A DNA stretch of 64,000 nucleotides from CAZFZQ01 sp964522845 (GTDB lineage: Bacteria > Patescibacteriota > Patescibacteriia > GCA-002772895). The notes under the pieces were generated by a model that worked only from the letters and a program-made list of their open reading frames with translations, did not search any database and was not told the origin of the DNA. The DNA lies in contig CAZFZQ010000001.1 of assembly GCA_964522845.1 (NCBI GenBank), positions 1 through 64,000 of the forward strand, written 5' to 3'. Both the position numbers and the translations under genes were made by a program. Positions 17,801 to 28,048 of the stretch are shown piece by piece. The stretch's first letter is position 1. Each line of letters begins with the position of its first letter.

Positions 17801-19219
17801 ATGAAAATATTATTAGTCACGCCGCCATACGACTTATGGAAACAAGGGTATGGCTCAAAAAGAATATTGAGGGCGGGATTTTTTCCGCCGCTGGGAATCG
17901 GTTATTTGGCCGCGCCCTTGCTTAAAAAAGGACATCAGATAAAAATAGTTGACGCCCCTCCTTTGGCTTACAAAAATGAAGACATCTTGCGCGAGGCGCT
18001 TCTGTTTAACGCCAACATTGTTGGAGTTTCATCGCTTACCGCTTCGGCCGCTGAGGCCTACGATTTGATAAAATTTTTAAAAGAAAAGATGCCCGGCGTT
18101 TCAATTATATTAGGAGGCATGCACGCCACTTGTTTTCCGGAAATGACTTTTGAAAAAGTTCCTAATCTGGACTGCTTGGTTTATGGAGAAGGGGAAAAAG
18201 CATTTGAAGAGATTGTGGAATCGATTGAACAGACTGGAAAAATTAGAGACGATATCTCAAGCACTTGGATGAAATTGCCTTCCGGCGAATTAAGAAAGAA
18301 TCCGCCGGCCGAGCCCATCATGAATTTGGACGAGATATTGCCGCCGGCTTGGGAGCTTTATGACCATAAAATTTATCGTCCTTTGCCTTTGCAATATAAA
18401 AAGTGGCCGGTTGCCAATATTATTACTTCGCGGGGCTGCCCTTGGGGGCGGTGTACATTTTGTTTTGAATCGGGCCGGGCGTCACAGAAATACAGGAGAT
18501 GCAGCCCCCAAAGAGCCATAGAAGAAATAAAAACACTGGTTTTAAATTTTGGAATACAAGAAGTGACTTTTTGGGATGATAATTTTTTAATTAATGAGCA
18601 GTGGGTTAATGAATTTTGCGATTTATTGGATAAAGAAAAAATAGATATTCCTTGGTCGGCTTGCGCCCGCGTTAATACGGTAAGCAAGTCAATGCTGGAG
18701 CGTGCCAAAAAAGCTGGTTGTTGGTGTATTTTTTATGGATTTGAAACCGGAAACGCGGATTTGCTTTTGAGGATAAAAAAAGGCGCGACTTTGGAGCAGG
18801 CGGAGCAAGCAGTCGGCTGGACGCACGGGCTTGAAATTGATACGCGCGGTTCGTTCATGCTGGCTTTGCCCGGTGAGACGCCGGAAAAAGCCATGAACAC
18901 CATTAAATTCGCCATTAAGCTTAATGTAACTTTTGCGCAATTTTTGAATACTTATCCGGAATGGGGAACGGAGCTTCATGACGACGCAATTAAAAGCGGA
19001 AAAATAATGCATTTATATAAAGGCAGAACAGCGGTAACTTACGTTCCCGATGGTTATAAAAATGCCGAGGAAGTCAGGATGATGCAAAAAAAAGCATACC
19101 ATTTATTTTATTACAGGTGGTCATTTATTGCCAAACATTTGCAAAGATTGATAAAAAATCCGCGGCTTATCAAACAATACTGGGATGGCATTAAATACGT
19201 TTTGGGAGTAAGCTCGTAA
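17801..19219 (+). CDS. B12-binding-type radical SAM protein
   Basis: 472 residues. Cobalamin-binding-type N-terminal domain (LLVTPPYDLWKQG, LGGMHATCFPEM, YGEGEKAFEEIV) without a DxHxxG histidine. The radical SAM core is present, but the cluster motif reads CPWGRCTFC, that is C-x4-C-x2-C rather than the usual C-x3-C-x2-C. FYGFETGNADLL is the downstream SAM contact. Likely a class B-like radical SAM methylase or related enzyme acting on a sugar or lipid. It sits tightly between a methyltransferase (5 bases) and a membrane protein (9 bases). Confidence 0.88.
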   Translation: MKILLVTPPYDLWKQGYGSKRILRAGFFPPLGIGYLAAPLLKKGHQIKIVDAPPLAYKNEDILREALLFNANIVGVSSLTASAAEAYDLIKFLKEKMPGVSIILGGMHATCFPEMTFEKVPNLDCLVYGEGEKAFEEIVESIEQTGKIRDDISSTWMKLPSGELRKNPPAEPIMNLDEILPPAWELYDHKIYRPLPLQYKKWPVANIITSRGCPWGRCTFCFESGRASQKYRRCSPQRAIEEIKTLVLNFGIQEVTFWDDNFLINEQWVNEFCDLLDKEKIDIPWSACARVNTVSKSMLERAKKAGCWCIFYGFETGNADLLLRIKKGATLEQAEQAVGWTHGLEIDTRGSFMLALPGETPEKAMNTIKFAIKLNVTFAQFLNTYPEWGTELHDDAIKSGKIMHLYKGRTAVTYVPDGYKNAEEVRMMQKKAYHLFYYRWSFIAKHLQRLIKNPRLIKQYWDGIKYVLGVSS

Positions 19220-19228
19220 AATTATCGT

Positions 19229-20926
19229 ATGAGGTTTTTAAAAAATAATTGGATTTTGATATTGATTTTGGCCACGGCTTTTGTTTTGCGCTTTGTGGGC
19301 ATTTTTTATGGCTACCCCCTGATTTTAGCTGGCGACGAAACCCCGACTCTGCTGGCGAGTTTGAAAATGATCGGAACGCATTCGTTACGAGCGGCCACGC
19401 CGGGCTATTATTATCCCGCGTTATTATCTTATATTTATTTGCCTTTTTTGGTTATTTTTTTGGGATTTGGGCGGTTGTTTGGACTTTTTTCTGATATTAA
19501 AGCAATGCAAGAAGCGGTATTTTTTAATTTAGGAATTTTTATTCCTGTTGTCAGATTTGTAAGCGTCTTTTTAGGGACACTATCCGTTTATCTTTCATAT
19601 AAAATAACGCGCCTGCTGTTTAATGATAAAAAAACAGGTTTGCTCGCGGCTTTTTTTGTGACCATAAGTTATTTTAATGTAAGCAATGCTCATTTTGCGC
19701 AAACCTGGACGGCGCAAACTTTTTTTATCCTTTTGGCACTGTATTTTGCCATAAAATTTTATAAAAAGGATAATCCTGGGGCAAAGGATTATATTTTTGG
19801 AGGACTGATTGTCGGCGTTGCCTTCGGGATTAATTTTGTCGGTATTCTAAGTTATTTTTGGTTTGTTCTGGCGCATTTTTTGCGAAATAAAAAAGACGGC
19901 TTTGTAAAAATTTTTATCAAAAACAAAAGTTTTTGGCTGATGAATTTATTTTTACTGTTGACGATGATTTTAGTTTATTATTTAAATCCCTACGGATTGA
20001 ATAATTATCTTTCGAGGATTATGTATCCGAGTGCGGATGCGGCGGTAGGAATCGGGAACTCATCATATAAGCCTTTTAGTTTTAGTTTTTTAAAAGTTTT
20101 ATGGTTTTATATAAAAAATACAGTGATACAAGAACCCGTTTTTTTTGCGCTGGCATTGGCGGGCAGTGTTTTTTTGTGGTTGCGAAATAAAATTATTTTT
20201 TATTTTTTGGTGTTATGGGCTATCCTCTATTATTTAATGATTTCGCCTTTAACGGGAGCAATGGGAAGGTACATATTACCCGTAGTTCCGCTAATGGCGA
20301 TTATTACGGCCGGATTTATACAGGCAAGGTTTAGTGGTTTTTTAAATAAAAAAATTGTTTGGATATGTTTAATTATTATTTCTATCTATTCAATTTATTT
20401 TAGTATTTTATTTGATATAAGAATGCTAAAACAAGACACGCGTGTTTTGGCGAGAAATTGGATTTTAGAAAATATTCCCTCCGGATCAATTATCAAAAAC
20501 GAGTATTTCGGCGAAAGCTTGTATCTAATTGAGGATAAGCGGGGCATTAATTTGATAAAAGATAATCGGCCGGAATTGTTTTCTACAAAAAGAAAATATT
20601 TATTGAGTTTGTCGGACAAGGATTATCCGAAATCGAATTATTTTATCTCCGGCCTTTCTGACATTTCTCGGTTGGTGCCAAAATTTGATTATGTTATTTT
20701 GGCCGGTTTTGATAAAAATGATTTAAGCAAACAGGCGGAAGATTTGCCAAAAAACGCGGAATTGATTAAGGTTTTTTATCCGGTTAAAATTAAAGACAAT
20801 TTATTACTTCAGCCTTCATTTAAAAAATTACAGTTTACCCCGGATAATTCTCAATTTAGGCCGTGGTTTCTTTTTGAGCAAGTGGATTATAATGGGCCTT
20901 ATATAGAAATTTATAAATTGCGATAA
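19229..20926 (+). CDS. GT39-like membrane glycosyltransferase
   Basis: 565 residues with an N-terminal segment WILILILATAFVLRFVGIFY followed by LILAGDETPTLLASLKMI, in which the DE pair occupies the place of the catalytic acid in GT-C enzymes of the PMT_2 type. About ten hydrophobic segments extend to residue 395; the remaining 170 residues are soluble. It would accept polyprenyl-phosphate sugars outside the membrane, probably from the GT2 enzymes at 14001 and 15024. Protein O-glycosylation is an alternative role that the sequence cannot exclude. Confidence 0.75.
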   Translation: MRFLKNNWILILILATAFVLRFVGIFYGYPLILAGDETPTLLASLKMIGTHSLRAATPGYYYPALLSYIYLPFLVIFLGFGRLFGLFSDIKAMQEAVFFNLGIFIPVVRFVSVFLGTLSVYLSYKITRLLFNDKKTGLLAAFFVTISYFNVSNAHFAQTWTAQTFFILLALYFAIKFYKKDNPGAKDYIFGGLIVGVAFGINFVGILSYFWFVLAHFLRNKKDGFVKIFIKNKSFWLMNLFLLLTMILVYYLNPYGLNNYLSRIMYPSADAAVGIGNSSYKPFSFSFLKVLWFYIKNTVIQEPVFFALALAGSVFLWLRNKIIFYFLVLWAILYYLMISPLTGAMGRYILPVVPLMAIITAGFIQARFSGFLNKKIVWICLIIISIYSIYFSILFDIRMLKQDTRVLARNWILENIPSGSIIKNEYFGESLYLIEDKRGINLIKDNRPELFSTKRKYLLSLSDKDYPKSNYFISGLSDISRLVPKFDYVILAGFDKNDLSKQAEDLPKNAELIKVFYPVKIKDNLLLQPSFKKLQFTPDNSQFRPWFLFEQVDYNGPYIEIYKLR

Positions 20927-20962
20927 TATTCATGCTTGCATAAAATCAAAATTTGGATTAAT

Positions 20963-22135
20963 ATGAAATTACTTTTGGTAAATTACGAATTTCCACCGGT
21001 GGGAGGGGGTGCGGGGAGGGTAATGGAAAGCCTCGCCAGGGAATTTGCAAAAAAAAATGAAGTAACGGTTTTTACGTCTTGGTATAAAGGTGAAAGAAGA
21101 TTTGAAGATAAAGATGGATTTGAGATACGCAGGATTAATGTTTTTAGGAAAAGGAAGGATTGTTGCGGTTTTTTTGGGATGTTTTTATTTTTAGCTTTAA
21201 GTATTTTTCCATTGATTAAATTAGTTAAAAAAAATAGACCGGATGTTATTGTTTGTCATTTTGCCGCCCCCGTTGGGCCGCTGGGTTATGTGTTGTACAA
21301 ATTATTCAAAATTCCCTATGTGATACACACCCATGGTGGTGACATTCCGGGGTTTATACCCGAACAGACGGGAGTCGTGTTTTCTTATATAAAATGGTTG
21401 ATGAAGCCGATATGGGATAACGCAAAAATAGTTATTAATAATAGTTGGGGCGCCGAAAATTTGGCTAGAGAAAGTTTTCCTAACGCCAAATTGACACACA
21501 TTAGAAATGGGATCGATTTGAAGGATTTTCAAAAAATTAAAAGTATTTATCATAGAAATAATAATATTGATGATAAGTTGAGATTAATAACAATAGGCCG
21601 GATAGCGGTTCAAAAAGGACTCAAATATTTGATTGACGCCCTAAAAGATCTTAAAAATAGGGGTAATTATAACATTGAGTGTATAATTATAGGCGATGGA
21701 GAGTTGCGGCAAGAGTTGGATAGACAAATTGAAAACGCCGGTTTGCAAGGGATTGTAGAAATAACGGGATGGCTCAACCACGATGAGGTTATTAGACGCC
21801 TGCTTGATTCGGATATATATGTTTCTCCCTCGATTAATGAGGGCATGTCCCTTGCTTTATTAGAGGCGATGGCCTGCGATTTGCCGGTTGTTGTTACGGA
21901 TGTTATAGGGAATAATGAAGTGGTTGAAGACGGTTTGACCGGTTTCTTGGTGCAAGCGCGCGACTCTGTTGCGATGGCAACTGCATTGCAAAAGTTAATT
22001 GAAAATTATGATTTGCAAAATAAATTTATTGATAATATACGAAAAAGTATAGAAAATTATTCCTGGGAAATAATAGCGAAGGAACATCTTGTTTTATATG
22101 AAAATATCATCTTACGGAGCAATAACAAAGATTAA
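20963..22135 (+). CDS. GT4 glycosyltransferase
   Basis: 390 residues. ATG 20963 starts MKLLLVNYEFPPVGGGAGR, the standard GT4 N-terminus with the glycine-rich donor/acceptor loop; an upstream TTG would add nine odd residues. The second Rossmann domain has TIGRIAVQKGLKYLIDAL and the ESxxEG-like donor motif SPSINEGMSLALLEAMACD, with the E-x7-E glutamates of retaining GT4 enzymes. It elongates a lipid-linked glycan in the cytoplasm. The next gene starts 38 bases inside its 3' end, a long overlap that suggests coupled translation. Confidence 0.92.
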   Translation: MKLLLVNYEFPPVGGGAGRVMESLAREFAKKNEVTVFTSWYKGERRFEDKDGFEIRRINVFRKRKDCCGFFGMFLFLALSIFPLIKLVKKNRPDVIVCHFAAPVGPLGYVLYKLFKIPYVIHTHGGDIPGFIPEQTGVVFSYIKWLMKPIWDNAKIVINNSWGAENLARESFPNAKLTHIRNGIDLKDFQKIKSIYHRNNNIDDKLRLITIGRIAVQKGLKYLIDALKDLKNRGNYNIECIIIGDGELRQELDRQIENAGLQGIVEITGWLNHDEVIRRLLDSDIYVSPSINEGMSLALLEAMACDLPVVVTDVIGNNEVVEDGLTGFLVQARDSVAMATALQKLIENYDLQNKFIDNIRKSIENYSWEIIAKEHLVLYENIILRSNNKD

Positions 22136-23264
22136 GAGCATAATTTTTTCTAATCGTTTGCAGGGTATTGGCGACTATGGATTAAGGGACGCATTGTTGG
22201 TTGCTTATAAAATTATTCAACTCAAGGGATTTGGGCCAATATTTTCGTATTTAAAATATATTATTGTTCCAAAAGAATCGGTCGTGAAAACTTTGCCTTT
22301 TGAAATGGTTTGTTATGTTACGTCAAAGTGTAATCTGCAATGTTCTTATTGTTGTTTTGGCATATCAGAGCAGAGTTTATTGCGCCGAATGGATGGTTTC
22401 CAAGAAATTTTAGAAGGTCGTGATATGACGATTGATAATTTTAAGCGGTTGGCGGCGCTACCCGTCTTTAAAAATGCGGTAGCGTTGGTTTTGTCCGGCG
22501 GAGAGCCGCTTCTAAATGTTGATTTTTTTAAAATTGTTAATTATGCAAAAGATAAATTTCCGCTCATACATTTAACTACAAACGGAACACTGCTTGATAT
22601 TTTTTTTGAAGAAATATTAAATTCCCCATTGACGCATATTAATATTAGTATGGATGCTTCCTCGCCGGAAGATTATGAAAAAATGAGACGATGCGATGGG
22701 GGGAGGGAGCTATTTAATAAGATTACCGAATCCGTTAAACGGCTGGTAAAAGAGAAACAACGGCGAAAGAAAAATCTAAGAATATTATTATCTTTTGTTG
22801 TTGGCAAAATGAATTATAAGAAAATTGAAGAAATGGTTAAATTTAGTGAGAATGTGGGTGCGGATGCGATTAATTTGCAAAATGTCTGCGGATTTAATTG
22901 TAAAGAACTGTCTCGCGAGACACTGATGTCGGGAGATGAAGCTGTAAAAAAAGTAATAGGACAGATTAGGGCGCGGAACACAAAAATTCATATTATATAT
23001 CCCAAGATCTGCTCATCTGATAAAAGCATCCGCGGATGTCGGCAATGCTTTGATGCTATGACGGTAAATGCCGAAGGAGATGTTGGCCCCTGTTCCGTTA
23101 TTGTACCACGCCGCAATTCCATATATGGTAATGTATTTGACGATACAAATATTTGGAATAGCGAATTTTATCAAAAATTAAGGAAACCGCTTTTAGATAA
23201 GGATGCGCCGCTTGCTTCCAGCTATTGCGAGGACTGCACTTTTTTACATAGTGATTTTTTTTAA
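22098..23264 (+). CDS. Radical SAM/SPASM domain protein
   Basis: 388 residues. The iron-sulfur motif is CNLQCSYC (CxxxCxxC), followed by LSGGEPLLNVDFF and LTTNGTLL, classic radical SAM strands. A C-terminal SPASM-type cysteine cluster is visible: CRQCFDAMTVNAEGDVGPC and a final YCEDC. SPASM proteins bind extra iron-sulfur clusters and modify peptides or sugars. ATG 22098 is chosen over TTG 22089; either way the gene overlaps the GT4 gene. It is the first of three SPASM-type genes within 4 kb (also 23981 and 25058). Confidence 0.88.
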   Translation: MKISSYGAITKIKSIIFSNRLQGIGDYGLRDALLVAYKIIQLKGFGPIFSYLKYIIVPKESVVKTLPFEMVCYVTSKCNLQCSYCCFGISEQSLLRRMDGFQEILEGRDMTIDNFKRLAALPVFKNAVALVLSGGEPLLNVDFFKIVNYAKDKFPLIHLTTNGTLLDIFFEEILNSPLTHINISMDASSPEDYEKMRRCDGGRELFNKITESVKRLVKEKQRRKKNLRILLSFVVGKMNYKKIEEMVKFSENVGADAINLQNVCGFNCKELSRETLMSGDEAVKKVIGQIRARNTKIHIIYPKICSSDKSIRGCRQCFDAMTVNAEGDVGPCSVIVPRRNSIYGNVFDDTNIWNSEFYQKLRKPLLDKDAPLASSYCEDCTFLHSDFF

Positions 23265-23266
23265 AT

Positions 23267-23974
23267 ATGAGAAAAGTAGATTATGAAAATATTTGGCTGA
23301 AGAAGTGGGGCGATATGCAGCAATATGGCCCATTCCATAGACATAGGCGGAGAATAATGAAAAAAATGCTGGAAGGATTAAGATTTGAGACTGTTTTGGA
23401 TGCGGGCTGTGGCGAAGGATCAAATTTAAATTTTATTCGAATATTAAATGGGGGGGCAGAATTGACCGGATGCGATGTGTCGGAGCGGGCTTTGGTTTTG
23501 GCGCGAGAAAAGGCGCCATTTGCTGAATTTTATCTTTTTGATTGTGAAAAAGAAAAATTAGAAAAATCATTTGATTTGGTCATCTCCAGTGACGTAATGG
23601 AACATTTGGAAAATGATGTCGCCGCAATTCAAAATTTATATGATATGACCGCAAGATATTGTCTCATTGGAACAATCAGCGGCAGAATGCGTGATTTTGA
23701 GGCGGATATAGGGCATAAGAGAAATTATGCGATCGGTGAATTGGAGGAAAAAATGGGAAGAGCTGGTTTTAAGGTGTTGAAAAGAATTTATTGGGGCTGG
23801 CCGTTTTATTCGCCTCTTTATAGGAATTTTTTAAATCTTGGCGGTATTAATCAGTTAGCGGAAGGAAAGATGGGATTATTAAAAAAAATAGCGGCCATAG
23901 TATTGTTTATAATTTTTTTCTTGAATTCTTCGCAACGAGGGGATTCTGTCTTTGTTTTAGCAGAGAAAAGATAA
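23267..23974 (+). CDS. Class I SAM-dependent methyltransferase
   Basis: 235 residues. VLDAGCGEGSNLNFI is motif I, GCDVSERALVLAR the ribose contact, and ISSDVMEHLEND motif II. A basic, tyrosine-rich C-terminal part (YWGWPFYSPLYRNF) and a hydrophobic segment near 205-222 suggest membrane association. It begins 2 bases after the SPASM protein gene, with which it could act on the same substrate. The substrate itself is not readable from sequence. Confidence 0.85.
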   Translation: MRKVDYENIWLKKWGDMQQYGPFHRHRRRIMKKMLEGLRFETVLDAGCGEGSNLNFIRILNGGAELTGCDVSERALVLAREKAPFAEFYLFDCEKEKLEKSFDLVISSDVMEHLENDVAAIQNLYDMTARYCLIGTISGRMRDFEADIGHKRNYAIGELEEKMGRAGFKVLKRIYWGWPFYSPLYRNFLNLGGINQLAEGKMGLLKKIAAIVLFIIFFLNSSQRGDSVFVLAEKR

Positions 23975-23980
23975 GTATTT

Positions 23981-25054
23981 ATGTCAATAATTAAAAAGGT
24001 TAAAACAGCTTGTAATTGCATTGCCAAACCGATAGCATCGGGAGTTTTGCCGATTAAAATTCAAATTGAAACGGTTAATAATTGCAATCTACGGTGTATT
24101 TCTTGCTCGCGCGCCGATGCGGTTCGGACTCCGAAAATAATGGCTTACGAAAATTTTGTCCGTATCATTGATGAGATCGAGCCGATTTATATAACGCTTT
24201 CCGGTTTGGGAGAAAATTTATTAAATCCCAATCTTTGCCGCATGATACGGCATTGTACCGATAAAAAAATTTTTGTAAGCTCTATTTCCAACGGCGTTAT
24301 TTTGGATAAATATTATGCCGAATTATGCGATGCGGGACTTGATTTATTGAGCATTTCTTTGGACGCAACAGACAGGCAAACGTATTATAATATAAGAAGA
24401 TTTGATGTTTTTGATCAAGTAACGCACAATGTGCGCCTTCTGACCGACTATAAAAAAAAGTATCATCTGGTGAAGCCGAAAATCAGGGCAAGTTTTTGTT
24501 TGCAGAAGAATAACATTAATCAGGTAAGTGGTTTTTTGTCCCTCTGCCGGCAACTGGGGGTTGATGAGGCACATTTTCAGCCCTTACTTTTAGCAAATGT
24601 AAATGAACGAAAGAGCGATCTCGCCTCAATGCTGACTAAGGATTTATTGCGGGAAAAACTTACCTTAGCCGGAGAATTTGGAAAGACCTTGGGCATGGCG
24701 AATAATATTAATGAAATTTTAGATTATTTGGATATGTATTGGCGGCAATATGAATATAAGCCTGGTGATGTTATTAATAAATCAATATGCCTTAATCCCT
24801 GGTACGACGCTTTTATTGATGTTGAAGGAAATATAAAGCCTTGTTGCAATTTTAGCTGGAGGCCGCAAAGCGGTATAATGGGTAATGTTATAAACGAAGG
24901 TGTTGTTGCGTGTTTTAATAATAAGCAATATAAATGGTTCAGGGCTGCTATAAAAAGAGGGGAAAAACCATTTGAGGAATGTGAGGCCTGCAATCCCATA
25001 GACATCCGGCGTATTATAAGATGGGCAAGAAATGCTATTTATAATTTTTTTTAA
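23981..25054 (+). CDS. Radical SAM/SPASM domain protein
   Basis: 357 residues. CNLRCISC (CxxxCxxC) near residue 35 binds the SAM cluster; LSGLGENLLNPNL stands in the place of the GGEP element, and LLSISLDATDRQTY follows. The C-terminal SPASM region has NKSICLNPWYDAFIDVEGNI then PCCNF and a final ECEAC. It is most like the protein at 25058, 3 bases downstream, which suggests a duplicated pair. Probable role: radical modification of a sugar or a peptide in the glycan pathway. Confidence 0.88.
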   Translation: MSIIKKVKTACNCIAKPIASGVLPIKIQIETVNNCNLRCISCSRADAVRTPKIMAYENFVRIIDEIEPIYITLSGLGENLLNPNLCRMIRHCTDKKIFVSSISNGVILDKYYAELCDAGLDLLSISLDATDRQTYYNIRRFDVFDQVTHNVRLLTDYKKKYHLVKPKIRASFCLQKNNINQVSGFLSLCRQLGVDEAHFQPLLLANVNERKSDLASMLTKDLLREKLTLAGEFGKTLGMANNINEILDYLDMYWRQYEYKPGDVINKSICLNPWYDAFIDVEGNIKPCCNFSWRPQSGIMGNVINEGVVACFNNKQYKWFRAAIKRGEKPFEECEACNPIDIRRIIRWARNAIYNFF

Positions 25055-25057
25055 TTT

Positions 25058-26059
25058 ATGCTGCAAGATATAAAACGCAATTATTATTTTAGTATTTTGG
25101 CAATGCGATTGCTTATGTTTCGGCCATTTGTCCGCAGTTTTCCATATAGATTTTTTTTAAAGCGGAAAATGGCGCGAGATATGGCGTATATGAAAAACAA
25201 TCCCCCCATTTGCTGCATTGAACTTACCAATGCTTGCAATGCTAATTGTAAAATTTGTGTTAGAAATTCAATGACGCGCGCCATTGGCTTAATGTCCGAT
25301 GAATTATACAAAAAGATAATTGACGAGCTATCTTCTTGGCCCACGAGTTATAAAGAGATAGTTTTGGTTGGTTTTGGCGAAACCGCCTTGGATCCTAAAT
25401 TGCCGGAAAAAGTCAAATATGCCAAAGAAAAAGGAATAAATAAGGTTCAAATGTTTTCCAATGGTTCTATGTTAAATCGCCCGCTGATTGATGCTCTAAT
25501 ATCCGCTGGTTTGGACGAAATTATTTTTTCCATTGATAGTATCAATCCCAAGAAATACGAAGAGATTAGAAAATTGCATTTTAGCGCGGTACTGGAAAAT
25601 CTTGAATATTTTATTGAAAAAAGCCGTGGAACAGGAACTTCCGTTTTAATAAATTCCGTCGCCTACTCCAAGGATTCGTTTTATGACATTAAGGATATAT
25701 ATAAAAAATATAGCGGACGCGTAAAGGATGTGCTTTTTAGCATGGCCACCAATTGGGGGGGGCTGAAGGATGGCCTTGATTATTCATTATTTAATAATTC
25801 TGTTTATACCGGTATTGGAAATCCACCCTGTCCGCATTTGTGGACTTTTTTGCCGATTCGCTGGAACGGCGACGTTTCTTTATGCTGCAATGATTTTGAT
25901 TCAAAGGTATCAATTGGAAATCTTAATACGGAAAAATTAATAGATGTGTGGAATGGGGAGCGACTCGGGAAGTTGCGAAAAATGCATCTTGAAGGAACGG
26001 ATAATCTTATATCCGTTTGTAAGGATTGTAATTTTTATCGCAATTGGTGGATGAGATAA
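25058..26059 (+). CDS. Radical SAM/SPASM domain protein
   Basis: 333 residues. The N-terminal 45 residues are basic and hydrophobic, then CIELTNACNANCKICVRN provides CxxxCxxC. LVGFGETALDP replaces GGEP, and EIIFSIDSINPKKYEEI is a typical later strand. SPASM cysteines: PPCPHLWTFLPIRWNGDV, LCCNDFD and VCKDC near the C-terminus. It begins 3 bases after the gene at 23981 and shares its organisation. It is followed by a polytopic membrane protein. Confidence 0.88.
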   Translation: MLQDIKRNYYFSILAMRLLMFRPFVRSFPYRFFLKRKMARDMAYMKNNPPICCIELTNACNANCKICVRNSMTRAIGLMSDELYKKIIDELSSWPTSYKEIVLVGFGETALDPKLPEKVKYAKEKGINKVQMFSNGSMLNRPLIDALISAGLDEIIFSIDSINPKKYEEIRKLHFSAVLENLEYFIEKSRGTGTSVLINSVAYSKDSFYDIKDIYKKYSGRVKDVLFSMATNWGGLKDGLDYSLFNNSVYTGIGNPPCPHLWTFLPIRWNGDVSLCCNDFDSKVSIGNLNTEKLIDVWNGERLGKLRKMHLEGTDNLISVCKDCNFYRNWWMR

Positions 26060-26083
26060 TGCAAAAAAGTTATTGGTTTTTTT

Positions 26084-28048
26084 ATGGTTACCTTTGTTAG
26101 TTTAATATTTTTTTTCGGCATTATTTTCTTTTTTGGCTGGCAGTTGGCCATTTTTTTGCTTAAAGAAAATAGGATCTATGTTTTATTACCCTTTGCGGAA
26201 TTGCTGGGTGTTTGCGGTTATGTTTTTTTGTTGAATGCTTTAGCTTATTTTATTGACATACGGATTTCTTTTTATTTGGTTTTGGGCTTGCTACTGGTTT
26301 TGGGATTATTATTTTTACTTTTAAATCGCGGCTGTCAACACTTAAATTTGGGTTTACCGAAAAAGCAATTTTTAGCAGTTGGTATAATCGCCGTAATTAT
26401 AATGCTAAGTTCGGGTTTTGTGGCGTTGAGAGCCTTGGAATATGACGATGTGGCCGTAGGCCACATCAATTTAGCCCCAACAATCAGCGAGGGAAATTTT
26501 CCTGTTCGCAACGTTCTTGATCCATCAAACTTATTTGCATATCATTATGCTCCGGATTTATTTACCGCGGCAATTTTTAGAATAACTAATTTGTCCGTTG
26601 AATTTGGCTATGATGTTCAGATGTTTATTTTTTCCGGCCTTATATTTTTGATGGGCTTCTTATTGATTTATGAATTTACGAACAGTTCTTTTTTGGGGAT
26701 AGGAGCTTCTTTTTTAATGTTATTTGGTGGCGGGTTTACTTTTGTAAATTTTTTTAAAGGTTTTTTCGGCCTGTACCAAAAAATTATTTTACATCAACAA
26801 GCTTATGCGCCGTGGAAATTTTTAAGTTCAGCCATTAACGCCAATTTATTCAACCCCTTGATCGCCAATATTCATAATCACAGCGGAGCCATGGGCGTGC
26901 CCATGGTTTTGGGAATAGTTTATTTATATTTTAAAGCAATAAAAAATGATCAATATTGGTTGAGAATTACTATTTTAAGCGGAGTTTTATTCGGTTTTTT
27001 AGCTTTAAGCATTGAAACATATTTTGCTGTTTTATTCGTCGTTTTTTTGATTTATCCATTCTTAATTTTTATATTTCGAAGAGATCGAAGCCAATTTAAA
27101 AAAAATATTAAGGTTTCCGCGATTACTTTATTGATTGGCGTTCCGATAGCTCTGATCCAAGGAGGGGTAATCACCGAATATATCCGGGGGGGTTTTATTT
27201 TGAAGTTATTTTCTTTAGGCGGAACTTCCTCATCAAACTTATTGAAAGAAATGACGGCGTTATCTTCCTTTGGTGCGTTTGATTTGTTTATGAATTTTGG
27301 ATTTTTATTGTTGTTATTTCCTTTTGCCGTGTTTTATTTGAAAAGATACCATTATGAACTGTTATTTTTCATCTTGATTATTATAATTTCTTTTTCTGCG
27401 CCATTTTTGGTTCAATATTCTTTTGCCGCGGCACTGAAAAGATTATTTTTTTTAACTTTGGCATTTTTAGGTCTAGTGGACGGGCTGTTTTTGGGTCGGT
27501 TGATTTTAAAATTTAAAGAAGAGAGGAGAATAAAAATGATGAAATTAATCGGAGTTGTTTTATTTTTTAGTGTCTTAAGCGGGTTGATTTGGCAAATTGC
27601 TTATATAGCATTTCCAATAGGGGACATCGGCAAAAATAAACCACTTTTAGGGCGCGCAACGCAAATGCCGGAAATTGAAAAACAAGCTGATCTATGGATA
27701 AAAAAGAATACATCCATAAAGGACATTTTTTTCGTTTATTATAAAAAATCAATTTTTAATTATTCTACGACGGAATTTTCCGCTCTTCATGGCCGTTTTG
27801 CGCCAATGGAAATTTTTAGAGGCGCGGAGAGCCAAACTCAAATGTATGTAGAGGCGCCTGAATACCATCAATCCGTAAAAGATTGCGACTCGGAGTTTTT
27901 TGGGTATCATAAGATAAAATATATTTATATTACGCCTCAGTGGCCGGAAGGCTTGGAGGAAACTTGTAAGAAAAAACACATTCTTGAGTTGAGATATGAG
28001 TTAAAAAAAGGAAATGACCTTAGAAGAATCTATGAAATTAAATCTTGA
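26084..28048 (+). CDS. Large polytopic membrane protein, unknown specificity
   Basis: 654 residues. About twelve hydrophobic segments from residue 4 to 510, then a soluble C-terminal domain of about 140 residues. A loop after the fourth segment holds LRALEYDDVAVGHINLAP and DPSNLFAYHYAPDLFTAAIF, acidic and histidine-rich as in some GT-C or polymerase-type glycan enzymes. I do not recognise a specific family. By position (before the flippase, among glycosyltransferases) it is a candidate glycan polymerase, ligase or GT-C transferase. Its last codon overlaps the next ATG by one base (TGATG). Confidence 0.7.
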   Translation: MVTFVSLIFFFGIIFFFGWQLAIFLLKENRIYVLLPFAELLGVCGYVFLLNALAYFIDIRISFYLVLGLLLVLGLLFLLLNRGCQHLNLGLPKKQFLAVGIIAVIIMLSSGFVALRALEYDDVAVGHINLAPTISEGNFPVRNVLDPSNLFAYHYAPDLFTAAIFRITNLSVEFGYDVQMFIFSGLIFLMGFLLIYEFTNSSFLGIGASFLMLFGGGFTFVNFFKGFFGLYQKIILHQQAYAPWKFLSSAINANLFNPLIANIHNHSGAMGVPMVLGIVYLYFKAIKNDQYWLRITILSGVLFGFLALSIETYFAVLFVVFLIYPFLIFIFRRDRSQFKKNIKVSAITLLIGVPIALIQGGVITEYIRGGFILKLFSLGGTSSSNLLKEMTALSSFGAFDLFMNFGFLLLLFPFAVFYLKRYHYELLFFILIIIISFSAPFLVQYSFAAALKRLFFLTLAFLGLVDGLFLGRLILKFKEERRIKMMKLIGVVLFFSVLSGLIWQIAYIAFPIGDIGKNKPLLGRATQMPEIEKQADLWIKKNTSIKDIFFVYYKKSIFNYSTTEFSALHGRFAPMEIFRGAESQTQMYVEAPEYHQSVKDCDSEFFGYHKIKYIYITPQWPEGLEETCKKKHILELRYELKKGNDLRRIYEIKS

